Origin: Persebacter sp965221835
GTDB taxonomy: Bacteria; Pseudomonadota; Gammaproteobacteria; Tethybacterales; Persebacteraceae
Length of the DNA: 64,000 nt
Assembly: GCA_965221835.1 (NCBI GenBank)
Contig: OZ244916.1
Coordinates: 806,001 to 870,000, forward strand
Direction: 5' to 3'
Shown piece by piece: positions 51,714 to 59,031 of the stretch. Both the position numbers and the translations under genes were made by a program. Within the stretch, counting starts at the first letter, position 1, and the number at the start of each line of letters is the position of its first letter. Below the pieces are notes generated by a model. That model worked only from the letters and a program-made list of their open reading frames with translations, was not told where the DNA came from and ran no database searches.

Positions 51714-51838
51714 AGCGATTCCAAAAGCAGAATCAGCGAAAGCCCGCGCGAAACGGGCGCAAACGAACGCAACGCCGGAATGTTTTTCGCCGCCGCTTCC
51801 GACAAAGCCGCAGTTAAAATAATTTTTGCGGGATTCAT
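51695..51838 (-). CDS. leuL: Leucine-rich leader peptide (LeuL-like)
   Basis: A 47-codon frame, MNPAKIILTAALSEAAAKNI and onward, ending RGLSLILLLESLRRQAR. Six of ten residues in LSLILLLESL are Leu, just before the terminator stem. Leu-tRNA shortage would stall ribosomes here and let an anti-terminator form. It lies 73 bases upstream of leuA. The probable TATAAT hexamer is only 9-14 bases before the ATG, so the transcript may be almost leaderless. The inference rests on composition and position; no other gene is visible in this interval. Confidence 0.65.
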   Translation of the reverse strand: MNPAKIILTAALSEAAAKNIPALRSFAPVSRGLSLILLLESLRRQAR

Positions 51839-51846
51839 ATTCGGAT

Positions 51847-51878
51847 ATTATAACGCCAAACCCGCCCGTTTTTGTCAA
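51847..51878 (-). promoter_or_regulatory. Probable leu operon promoter
   Basis: TTGACA (51878-51873) and TATAAT (51852-51847) are both perfect hexamers on the minus strand. The spacer is 20 bases, longer than the optimum of 17, so basal activity may be lower than the boxes suggest. Confidence 0.55.
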
Positions 51879-51901
51879 CTTTTTTCACATCCCCGCCCGC
51901 C

Positions 51902-52075
51902 GTGTTGTTTTCCGCGGAATGCAATTTTTGGGGGGGACAAATCGGAAAACCCGTGGAACTGGTTCATCTTACCGCAAAAGGATTTTGCCAAATTAACGAC
52001 AACACGCCGGAATGGAAAACGGTGGATTCTTCCTGCGCCAAATGCGGCGCGCTTTTGGCGGCGGGACAAACATGA
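51902..52075 (+). CDS. Possible small zinc-binding protein or gene remnant
   Basis: A short frame of about 57 codons reading AECNFWGGQIGKPVELVHLT, AKGFCQINDNTPEWKT and VDSSCAKCGALLAAGQT. The composition looks like a real protein, with four Cys that could bind zinc. There is no good ribosome binding site; GTG at 51902 is one possible start, and a run of seven G at 51930-51936 lies inside. It may be a decayed fragment. The rest of 51879-52140 shows nothing else supported. Confidence 0.35.
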   Translation: MLFSAECNFWGGQIGKPVELVHLTAKGFCQINDNTPEWKTVDSSCAKCGALLAAGQT

Positions 52076-52140
52076 AACAAGTGACGAACGCGGCGACAAC
52101 TACCGAACAATCGCGCAAATCATAACCGAAAAAAACGCGG

Positions 52141-53004
52141 CTATTCCGGTTTCGCATCGGCGAAAAGCGCGCCGTCCTGCGCGGCGATATTGCGGGCGGG
52201 CGCAAATCTGCCGACATGCTTTTTCAGGCGTTTTTTGTCGGCGAAAGTGTCGCGAATGATATGCATATCTTTTTCTCTGTCGCACAAATACCGTTCCCGT
52301 TCGCAATTTTCCAGCCGCGCCGCCGCCATTTCAATGTACGACGGAGAAATATCCACGCCGACATATTGATGATTTAACAGTTTCGCCGCGACGCAGGTCG
52401 TGCCGCTTCCGCAAAACGGATCTATCACCACGCCGCGCCGTTCGTCCATTACGGAATAGATCGCGCGCAACGGCAAAATCAACGGAAACGGCGCCGGATG
52501 CGGATTGTCGGCGGCGGGCGAAAACCGCCAAACCGAGGACAATTTGGCATGCCGCGATTTCAATTCTTCGCCGATTTTATTGTCGCCGACGGGTTTATGC
52601 AACCAGTAAATTCGCTCTTCCACCTGCCAAAATCGCCACCCGCGAATGTTGGCGGCGATTTGCCGGTCCCAGACAATTTCCTGACGCACCGTCCATTTTG
52701 TTTTGGAAAGCCACGCCATCGGATGCAGCAGTTCGCCGCGTTCCCAGCGAATTTTATGGTTGTAAAAAAACGCGCCGCCGGGTTTCATCACGCGGTATAG
52801 TTCGTCCAACACCGCAATTTGCGCGCGCTGATAGTCCGTTTCGGGATTTTTATCCCCGGCGCCGTCATATTTGACATTGCGCACCAGCCAGCCCTTTTTG
52901 TTTTCCTGTTTGTTATACGGCGGCGAAGTTACGCCCATATCCGCGCAATCCGCCGGAAGTTTGCGGAGTTCGGCGAGGGCGTCGCCGCATAGCAGCCGAT
53001 TCAT
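52141..53004 (-). CDS. Beta-class DNA methyltransferase of a type II-like system
   Basis: A 287-residue site-specific methyltransferase. Motif IV TSPPYNKQENKKGW (about residue 28) comes before motif I VVIDPFCGSGTTCVAAKLLN (about 200), the beta-class order used by N6-adenine and N4-cytosine enzymes; SPPY fits either. Its start overlaps the preceding gene's stop by four bases. With the overlapping partner it probably forms a restriction-modification pair that methylates self DNA. Confidence 0.9.
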   Translation of the reverse strand: MNRLLCGDALAELRKLPADCADMGVTSPPYNKQENKKGWLVRNVKYDGAGDKNPETDYQRAQIAVLDELYRVMKPGGAFFYNHKIRWERGELLHPMAWLSKTKWTVRQEIVWDRQIAANIRGWRFWQVEERIYWLHKPVGDNKIGEELKSRHAKLSSVWRFSPAADNPHPAPFPLILPLRAIYSVMDERRGVVIDPFCGSGTTCVAAKLLNHQYVGVDISPSYIEMAAARLENCERERYLCDREKDMHIIRDTFADKKRLKKHVGRFAPARNIAAQDGALFADAKPE

Positions 53005-53699
53005 TCGCGCCCGCCCGCCCGCGCCAAGGCGGCGAGTTTTTTATAAAATTCGCCGACAAACAAATGTTCGCAATCGCGAAGAATTCCGTCGTTCGCATAC
53101 ACCAATATGAGTCGCCCGCCGTCCATAAAATCGCGGTAGTCAAAACTCGCCGAACGCAAAAACCGCCCCGACTCGTCGCCGTTCGGAAAATGATTTTGCA
53201 ATTGTTGCCGCAATTTTTTCTTAAAAGATTCTTCCGCGAACGGAAACTCCAAAACATAAGCCAACTTTCCGTCGACGAATCCGCTGACAAGCATGTTCAG
53301 ATTTTCCCCGCAATCCCTTTCAAACCGCGCCCATGTATAATCCGTAAAATTGCCGCCGCCGTTCAATTTGCGGAATGTTTTTCGTTCGCCGCGCCGATAC
53401 TCCTCGTAATCGTTGCTGTCCACATTTTTGGGCTTCGCTTCGCAGGCGAGCGGTTTGCCGACGGTCGCGTGCTTGTAGCCGTTAAATCCGATTTTGCCGC
53501 CCTCGTGTTCGTAGCCGGCAACGGACACAGTGATGAACTCCCGCAGCGTAGAAGAATTTTTGTCGTTAATGTACATCGTCAAAAGATCGCTGAACATTCC
53601 GATAATCGTATCCTTGGAAAAGCCGTGCATCCGCCCGGCATACCCGCTGTGGGCGTCCATGCTGTATGATTTTATCGCTTTCGCCAGTGTTTCATTCAT
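53001..53699 (-). CDS. Probable restriction endonuclease partner of the methyltransferase
   Basis: A 232-residue soluble protein. KHATVGKPLACEAKPKNVDS contains an E-x-K pair that could be a PD-(D/E)XK active site with an upstream acidic residue. FMDGGRLILVYANDGILRDC looks like a core strand. I do not recognise the family. The assignment as endonuclease rests on overlap with a methyltransferase gene (ATGA) and on the E-x-K motif. Start chosen at MNETLAKAIKSYSMD (53699). Confidence 0.65.
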   Translation of the reverse strand: MNETLAKAIKSYSMDAHSGYAGRMHGFSKDTIIGMFSDLLTMYINDKNSSTLREFITVSVAGYEHEGGKIGFNGYKHATVGKPLACEAKPKNVDSNDYEEYRRGERKTFRKLNGGGNFTDYTWARFERDCGENLNMLVSGFVDGKLAYVLEFPFAEESFKKKLRQQLQNHFPNGDESGRFLRSASFDYRDFMDGGRLILVYANDGILRDCEHLFVGEFYKKLAALARAGGRE

Positions 53700-53774
53700 G
53701 CCGATTCCTTTGGGAAAATTTCTTTTATTATACCGCACCCGGACGGCGCGCCGCCGAATGTTCGCGTGAACGCC

Positions 53775-53857
53775 GCAATAAAAAGGCGGTTATAAAAACC
53801 GCCTTTTTTCGTCCGTCTTCGCGTTTGCGAAATTAACTGTCCAGCTACGCCTGAAAC
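53775..53857. repeat. Duplicate of the potD 3' end with its terminator
   Basis: Repeats 54513-54603 with one mismatch and two small length differences. It includes the hairpin GGCGGTT-ATAAA-AACCGCC (53785-53803) with T or A runs on both sides, and the last potD codons (TTAACTGTCCAGC-ACGCCTGAAA). It lies outside any gene, beyond the gene at 53982-54485, so that gene sits between two copies of the potD end. It may now terminate transcription from both sides. Confidence 0.9.
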
Positions 53858-53981
53858 TCAACTATACCGAAACCGCCGTGCGCGACAGCGGGGCAAATAA
53901 ACGGTGATACAATGGCGCGATGGACGGCGAAAAAACGGGGCGGTTTGCGGCGACGGCAATGTCGCGGACGGCGGCGGATAA

Positions 53982-54485
53982 ATGAATATCGTCGTCCGCG
54001 ACAAAATGCAGCGGCGGTATCAATACGCCCTGACCGCCCCGGAAGGGCGCGATTTCGCCCCCGATTTTGCACCGGAATTGACGCCGCCGCAAATGTTGCG
54101 ACTCGGCGTATTCGGCGGAAAATACATGACCGATTGCCGCCGGGAGTTTCCGGCGGAATGGTTTGCGCGGGCGAAGTTGTCGCCGCAACGCGCCGATCCG
54201 TCGCTGAATTTTTTTCAAGTGCGCGCCGGACTTTCGCTGGCGGAATGGCGCGCAAAAGGTTGGATTGACGAAGAACACGACCCGCGCGGCTGGTTTCAAT
54301 GGTACTGCCGCTATTATCGCGGACGGCGACTGCCGCGCGAAGATGCGCGACAAATCGGAAGATGGCGCGCCTTTTACCGGCATGTCCGCCAACTCCAAAA
54401 ACACTGCGCCCGCAACGATTACGACTGCCGCCGAAGACAACGGCAAACCCTTTTGCACTGGGCGTACGATTCGCGCAAATATTAA
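53982..54485 (+). CDS. Conserved hypothetical protein (LTPPQMLRLGVFGGKYM family)
   Basis: A 167-residue protein of a widespread but uncharacterised family found in bacteria and some eukaryotes: LTPPQMLRLGVFGGKYMTDC, EFPAEWF, then DPRGWFQWYCRYYRGRRLP, RQIGRWRAFYRHVRQL and CRRRQRQTLLHWAYDSR. Basic and aromatic residues dominate, which suggests nucleic-acid or carbohydrate contact. It has no signal peptide. The gene stands alone on the plus strand between two copies of the potD 3' end, the mark of an inserted cassette. Confidence 0.8.
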   Translation: MNIVVRDKMQRRYQYALTAPEGRDFAPDFAPELTPPQMLRLGVFGGKYMTDCRREFPAEWFARAKLSPQRADPSLNFFQVRAGLSLAEWRAKGWIDEEHDPRGWFQWYCRYYRGRRLPREDARQIGRWRAFYRHVRQLQKHCARNDYDCRRRQRQTLLHWAYDSRKY

Positions 54486-54520
54486 ACTCCGCCCGTTTCG
54501 GACGGCAATCTTGCAATAAA

Positions 54521-54549
54521 AAAAGGCGGTTATAAAAACCGCCTTTTTT
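54521..54549. terminator. Bidirectional terminator after potD
   Basis: GGCGGTT (54525-54531), loop ATAAA, AACCGCC (54537-54543), followed by TTTTTT on the plus strand and preceded by a run of A that reads as T on the minus strand. It can end potD transcription and that of the plus-strand gene at 53982-54485. Confidence 0.85.
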
Positions 54550-54577
54550 CGTCCGTCTTCGCGTTTGCGAAATTAAA

Positions 54578-55693
54578 TTAACTGTCCAGCCACGCCTGAA
54601 AACGCTGGTCCAAATCGTCCCGATAATCCGCCCAAAACTCAATGTCGTTATACAAAATAGTTTCGGCATTTTTCGGGTCGGTCGGCATGTGCGGCGCCAT
54701 ATCAATTCCCAATTCGGCGTGTTTGCCGACAAGCGGCGCGGACGATTTGCGCGCCGGACCGTAAGATATCCACTTTGCCTGATCCGCAAGACGCTGCGTA
54801 TCGGTGGCGAAATAGAGATAGTCAAACACCGCTTTTTCGCGCTCCGGCGACAATCCCGCCGGGACAATCCAGCCGTCCAACTCAAAGATTTGATAATCCC
54901 AAAGCATTTCCACCGGCTGTTTTTCCTCTTCAATCAGCGAAAAAAGCCGCCCGTTATAAGTGCTGCCGATGACGACTTCTTCCTTGGCGAGACGGTCGGG
55001 CGTATCGGCGCCGGTGCTCCACCAAATGACTTCGTCTTTAATAGTGTCCATTTTGGCAAAAGCGCGATCCTGCCCCGCTTTGGTCGCCAATGTTTCGTAC
55101 ACCTTGTCGGCGGGAACGCCGTCGGCGATAAGCGCCCATTCCAAATTGTTGATGGGCGCTTTTTGCAAAGAACGCTTGCCGGGGAATGTTTCAATATCAA
55201 ACACATCCTTGATGGAAGACGGCGTTTTGCCGCCCCATGCGTCAACATCGGTGCGATAACCGAAAGTCGTGGAATACACGATTTGCGGGATAAAGCACGG
55301 CGACACTAGCGCCTCGCCAAAATCCGCGCTCGGCAATGTGCCGTCCGGTGCGGGGGCGAGCACTTTGTCGTGGTCAATTTCCAACGCGATGCCTTCGTCG
55401 CAAGCGCGAAGCGCATCGGCGGGAATGACATCCACCAAATCCCAAGTAATATTGCCCGCTTCGTTTTGCGCGCGCAGTTTCGGAATGGCTTCGTTGGAAG
55501 AATCGTCGTTGATGATGCTCACGCCCGGATTTTTCTTCGTATACGGCTCATGATAGGCGTTTTGCTGGCTGGTAGTATAGGCACCGCCCCACGATACGAT
55601 GGTCAGTTCTATATCGTCCGCAGCGAACGCTCCGCCACATGCGACCGCAAAAGCGGCGGCACCGGCAATGATTTTTTTGGTATGGTTATGCAT
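54578..55693 (-). CDS. potD: Spermidine/putrescine-type substrate-binding protein
   Basis: A 371-residue periplasmic protein with a signal peptide (KKIIAGAAAFAVACGGAFA). It has LTIVSWGGAYTTSQQNAY and WDLVDVIPADALRACDEGI, typical of PotD/PotF-like proteins. VFDYLYFATDTQRLADQAKW follows, and the C-terminus ends RFQAWLDS. A polyamine is the likely ligand, but related proteins bind other small amines or organic acids. It has its own strong promoter and lies 114 bases after potA. No permease gene is present. Confidence 0.85.
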   Translation of the reverse strand: MHNHTKKIIAGAAAFAVACGGAFAADDIELTIVSWGGAYTTSQQNAYHEPYTKKNPGVSIINDDSSNEAIPKLRAQNEAGNITWDLVDVIPADALRACDEGIALEIDHDKVLAPAPDGTLPSADFGEALVSPCFIPQIVYSTTFGYRTDVDAWGGKTPSSIKDVFDIETFPGKRSLQKAPINNLEWALIADGVPADKVYETLATKAGQDRAFAKMDTIKDEVIWWSTGADTPDRLAKEEVVIGSTYNGRLFSLIEEEKQPVEMLWDYQIFELDGWIVPAGLSPEREKAVFDYLYFATDTQRLADQAKWISYGPARKSSAPLVGKHAELGIDMAPHMPTDPKNAETILYNDIEFWADYRDDLDQRFQAWLDS

Positions 55694-55745
55694 AGTTTTT
55701 CTCCTGTTTTCCGATGATAAATCGGGGTAAATAAAATATCGTGTT

Positions 55746-55773
55746 ATTTTAACATTTTAATAGCAATTGTCAA
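55746..55773 (-). promoter_or_regulatory. potD promoter
   Basis: On the minus strand TTGACA (55773-55768) and TAAAAT (55751-55746) are separated by 16 bases, 52 bases upstream of the potD ATG. It would let potD be made in excess of potA, as is usual for binding proteins. Confidence 0.7.
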
Positions 55774-55807
55774 CCTTTTTCCGTCAACCCTTTTCGCCGC
55801 CGCCAAA

Positions 55808-56914
55808 CTATCCGGAAATATAATCCAACGCATGGCAATCGTCCGGACGCCAATACAACTGCGTTTTCTCGCCCGCCCGAAATCCGTCCGCACCGTCATG
55901 AAAAAGTTGATTCGGCACTTTGACGATAAACTCGTCCGACCCCAGCAGCGACAAACGGATGCGAATATGATCGCCCATATAAATGCGTTCGCGAATTTCG
56001 CCTTCCGCCCGATTAACATCGTCTCCCGCGGCGGGCGCGCCGATAAAAACCCGTTCCGGGCGCAACGACAAAGTCGTTTTGTCGCCCACTTCGGCGTTGA
56101 CTCGCCGCGCGCGCACTTCGCCGCCGCCGGGAATTTCCACGCTGCACAAATCGCCGTCCGCCGATTTCACTTTGCCGGCGAAGCGATTATTTTCGCCGAC
56201 AAACTGCGCGACAAAAGAGTTTTCGGGATGTTCGTAAAGCGCACTCGGCGAAGCGATTTGTTGAATTTCGCCGTCGCTAAACACCGCGATGCGGTCAGAC
56301 ATTGTCAACGCCTCGCCTTGGTCGTGCGTTACATACACCACGGTCACGCCGAGTTGTTCGTGCAGATGTTTCAATTCAAATTGCATTTGTTCGCGCAAAT
56401 GTTTGTCCAACGCGCCCAGCGGTTCGTCCATCAAAACAAGAGACGGCTCAAAAACCAGCGACCGCGCGACCGCAACCCGTTGCTGTTGCCCGCCCGACAA
56501 CTGCCCCGGCAAACGCGAACCGAAATCGGACAGGCGCACCATTTCCAACGCGCGCGCGACTTTTTCTTCCAGTTCGGCGGACGGCATTTTGCGCACTTCC
56601 AGCGGAAAAGCGAGATTTTCGCGCACCGTCATGTGCGGAAAAAGGGCGTAATTCTGAAAGACCATTCCGACTCCGCGTTTATGCGGAGGGATGCGGCTGA
56701 CCGGTTCCTGCCGAATGTAAATTTCCCCGTCCGTCACCGTTTCAAATCCCGCCAACATCATCAAACTTGTGGTTTTGCCGGAACCGGACGGACCCAACAT
56801 CGTCAAAAACTCGCCTTCTTCTATCCGCAAATTCAGATTTTTAACGACCAACACACGCCCGTCATATGACTTGCGCACGCCGTCAAACAAAACATGATAG
56901 TTATCTTCCGTCAT
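55808..56914 (-). CDS. potA: Spermidine/putrescine-type ABC transporter ATPase
   Basis: A 368-residue ATPase. Walker A is MLGPSGSGKTTSLMMLAG (about 40-50), the signature is LSGGQQQRVAVARSL, Walker B is VLMDEPLGALD, and the H-loop is VYVTHDQGEALT. The C-terminal TOBE-like domain (about 245-365; TTLSLRPERVFIGAPAAGDD) is typical of PotA/FbpC-type subunits. It is followed by potD. Since fbpAB lacks an ATPase, this protein could also serve another importer, but that is speculation. Confidence 0.9.
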   Translation of the reverse strand: MTEDNYHVLFDGVRKSYDGRVLVVKNLNLRIEEGEFLTMLGPSGSGKTTSLMMLAGFETVTDGEIYIRQEPVSRIPPHKRGVGMVFQNYALFPHMTVRENLAFPLEVRKMPSAELEEKVARALEMVRLSDFGSRLPGQLSGGQQQRVAVARSLVFEPSLVLMDEPLGALDKHLREQMQFELKHLHEQLGVTVVYVTHDQGEALTMSDRIAVFSDGEIQQIASPSALYEHPENSFVAQFVGENNRFAGKVKSADGDLCSVEIPGGGEVRARRVNAEVGDKTTLSLRPERVFIGAPAAGDDVNRAEGEIRERIYMGDHIRIRLSLLGSDEFIVKVPNQLFHDGADGFRAGEKTQLYWRPDDCHALDYISG

Positions 56915-57050
56915 ACTCTCCTCAAAAATTTATTGTGAAAACAATATTAGCACAAAACCCCGCCATCGCCAAAAACAGTTTTTTCAATTTTACACGAACG
57001 CGAAGGAATTCCGCCGAAAATAAAATTTTCTATTCCGGCGTTCGTTCATG

Positions 57051-57198
57051 ACTCGCCCCCGACATTTGTCGGGGGCGAAACGAGTTCGGCGGAGTTTACT
57101 CCGCCCCCCCCCGATTCTATCGTTTGCGGAAAATGCCGGGGTTTGCAGCAGTAAACTGCTGCGGCTGGTTTCGCCCCCGACAAATGTCAGGGGCGAGT
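57051..57198. mobile_element. 148-base palindromic element, MITE-like
   Basis: Terminal inverted repeats of 31 bases (57051-57081 and 57168-57198) differ at one position. Each is itself a palindrome (CGCCCCCGACA-TT-TGTCGGGGGCG in the left arm). Between them lie two more hairpins, GGCGGAGT-TT-ACTCCGCC and GCAGCAGT-AA-ACTGCTGC, and a run of nine C (57104-57112). It encodes nothing. The nested symmetry suggests a MITE or extragenic palindromic repeat. The rest of 56915-57210 shows no gene. Confidence 0.65.
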
Positions 57199-57210
57199 AA
57201 ACAAAAAAAA

Positions 57211-57241
57211 GCGGCGAGTTTCCCCGCCGCCTTTTCTTTTT
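57211..57241. terminator. Terminator of the phase-variable outer-membrane protein gene
   Basis: GCGGCG (57211-57216) pairs with CGCCGC (57225-57230) across an AGTTTCCC loop. A run of eight A (57203-57210) reads as T on the minus strand directly after the stem, and a T-rich tract follows on the plus strand. The stop codon of the minus-strand gene lies at 57253. Confidence 0.75.
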
Positions 57242-57252
57242 TTCTTCCGAAA

Positions 57253-58850
57253 TTAAAAACGATGAATCGCGTTTATTTGGAATCTTGCGTTTTCGGAAAA
57301 ATCGTTTGCGTTTTCCCAGCGGAATCCGGCGGAGGGGCGAATCGTCCAGCCGTTATAGCGGAAATTGCCTTGCAAATTTAATTCGTTTTGCGTTTCGGTT
57401 TCGCCTTTTTCGTATTCGGAATGCATTCGGTAAACGGGGGATATTTTCCAGATTCTGTTTTGCAAATTTGCCGAAAGCGAAAAGTTATAATCCGCCGTTT
57501 CTCCGGAAACGGATTCGGAAAATGTTGCCGTCCAAAAATCCGCTGTGTATTTTCCGCCGCTTTCGTAGCGGAAATCGGCGAAATCGCCGTTTGCGTTTTG
57601 TTGATTTGCGGAATAATAAAAATGCCATTTGTCTTTGCGGAAATCCGCCCGTCCGCCGATGTTTGCGGAATAGCCGCTTTCAGTCAACGAATAGCCGAAA
57701 TCGGGCGAATAAGTGAATATCGGAAAACCGCCGCCTGAAATATAAGACGCCGCAAAGCCGACAACAAAAACGCCCGCCCCGATATATGCAAATTCTTTCG
57801 GTTTGCCGCTTCCATTGTTTTGCGGTTGCGTTTGCTGATTTTGCGATTCTTCCATTTCGTTTTCCATTTCGGTTTCTTCCATGTTATCTTCCGAAATCAG
57901 TTTGCACATTGTCGTAGAACCATCAACAAATTCATGCGTTTCAGTGTTTTCACAAACGCACATCGTATTATCGTTCGGGTCAATCATTGCATTCTCTCCG
58001 CAAGTTGCGGGAATCGGTTCGCAAGTTGTTGTGGAATCTGCAACAAATTGATGCCCGGAATTGCAAACGCACATCGTAATATCGTCCGAATTTCTTTCCG
58101 CATTATCTCCGCAAGTTGCGGGAATTAAGCAACTTGTCATATCGGGTTGCAATTCATAACCGCTATCCGTGTCGCAAACGGCGGGAACAAATCCTCTCGC
58201 CGCCGCTATGTCAGTTTCTTCCCAATTATCATCAAGGTAAAACTCGCCGCTTTCGGCAACGCCTACCGTCCCGCTGTATTGTGCAAACGCTAACTCCCCG
58301 CCCGGATTTGTCGTATAAATCCGCACGGTCGGAGGAGTAATAACATTCCGTGGGTCATCAAATTGTCCTAATTCAACACTATCGCCCGCTTTAAAAAATA
58401 CTGTCATGCCATCTAACAAATAACACAATCCAACAGAAGGACATGGTTCACCCGCAGTAGTACCAGCAATAAACGCAAATTGGACAGCAGGCATATAATT
58501 CGCTTCATCCCTTTTCATATAAATTTCCGGTATTGTCATATCAAAGTCAATAGTCGTATCACCGACTGTACGGGTATATCCCGGTTTTGTCCAAACTTCC
58601 GCCATTGCGGGCGTGTCAACTCCGACTTGTGCATTTGCGGAAGTTGTAAATCCCGCCGAAAAAACAACAGCGGCGGCGATGATGATTTTACGGATTGTTG
58701 CCGCAAAAACAGCGGCGGAAAGTGCAGAAAAACCGCGTATACACGCGCCTTTTAGAGAGTTATACCCCCCCCCCCCCCCTTAACAATTTGAAAGCCGCAA
58801 ACGGCGGCAAAAATGCGATTGATGATTTGTTTATTTTTCATGGTTTTCAT
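57253..58850 (-). CDS. Phase-variable Cys-rich outer-membrane protein, out of frame here
   Basis: A surface protein whose reading frame is broken by a run of 15 G. From the ATG at 58850 (ribosome binding site AGAGGA) the frame reads MKTMKNKQIINRIFAAVCGF, QIVK, then Gly codons, and stops at once (GITL*). The long frame beyond the run contains IRKIIIAAAVVFSAGFTTSANAQ, a signal-peptide core with no start codon of its own, so 13 or 16 G are needed for expression. The mature part has three Cys-rich repeats with IPATCG (about residues 165-240 of the long frame), a hydrophobic segment (AYIGAGVFVVGFAASY), and a strand-rich C-terminal barrel ending INAIHRF. Confidence 0.85.
58765..58779 (-). repeat. 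Run of 15 G in the coding strand: phase-variation tract
   Basis: Fifteen C on the plus strand, 15 G on the coding strand, starting 70 bases after the ATG at 58850. Homopolymeric G tracts of this length slip during replication and switch surface genes on and off. In this sequence the tract length (15) is off; 13 or 16 would restore the frame. Confidence 0.9.
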
Positions 58851-58958
58851 AAGAATATCCTCTGGTTTATTGATAAAAAAACTCCTTCATTTATTTTAAC
58901 ACATTTTTTCCGAAAAAAAGCATTCCCGCAAAGGCGGCGGACGCCGAAAGAAAAAAAA

Positions 58959-59031
58959 TGGGTCAGGAGGGATTCGAACCCCCAACCAAAGGATTATGAG
59001 TCCTCTGCTCTCACCGTTGAGCTACTGACCC
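58959..59031 (-). tRNA. tRNA with CAU anticodon, probably Ile2 (or elongator Met)
   Basis: A complete 73-base cloverleaf: acceptor stem GGGTCAG/CTGACCC, D arm GCTCAACGGTGAGAGC, anticodon stem-loop AGGACTCATAATCCT with CAT, and T arm GGGGGTTCGAATCCCTC. The discriminator base is A. No CCA is encoded; a T run follows at once and probably terminates transcription. The position right after rpoD matches the ileX location in enteric bacteria, so Ile2 (modified by TilS) is favoured. Its first 21 bases overlap the end of rpoD. Confidence 0.92.

Noticed and set aside
53845..54933. 362-codon minus-strand frame over the conserved hypothetical gene and the potD end
   Set aside because: It crosses the duplicated terminator and two unrelated genes; the composition is Arg-rich shadow.
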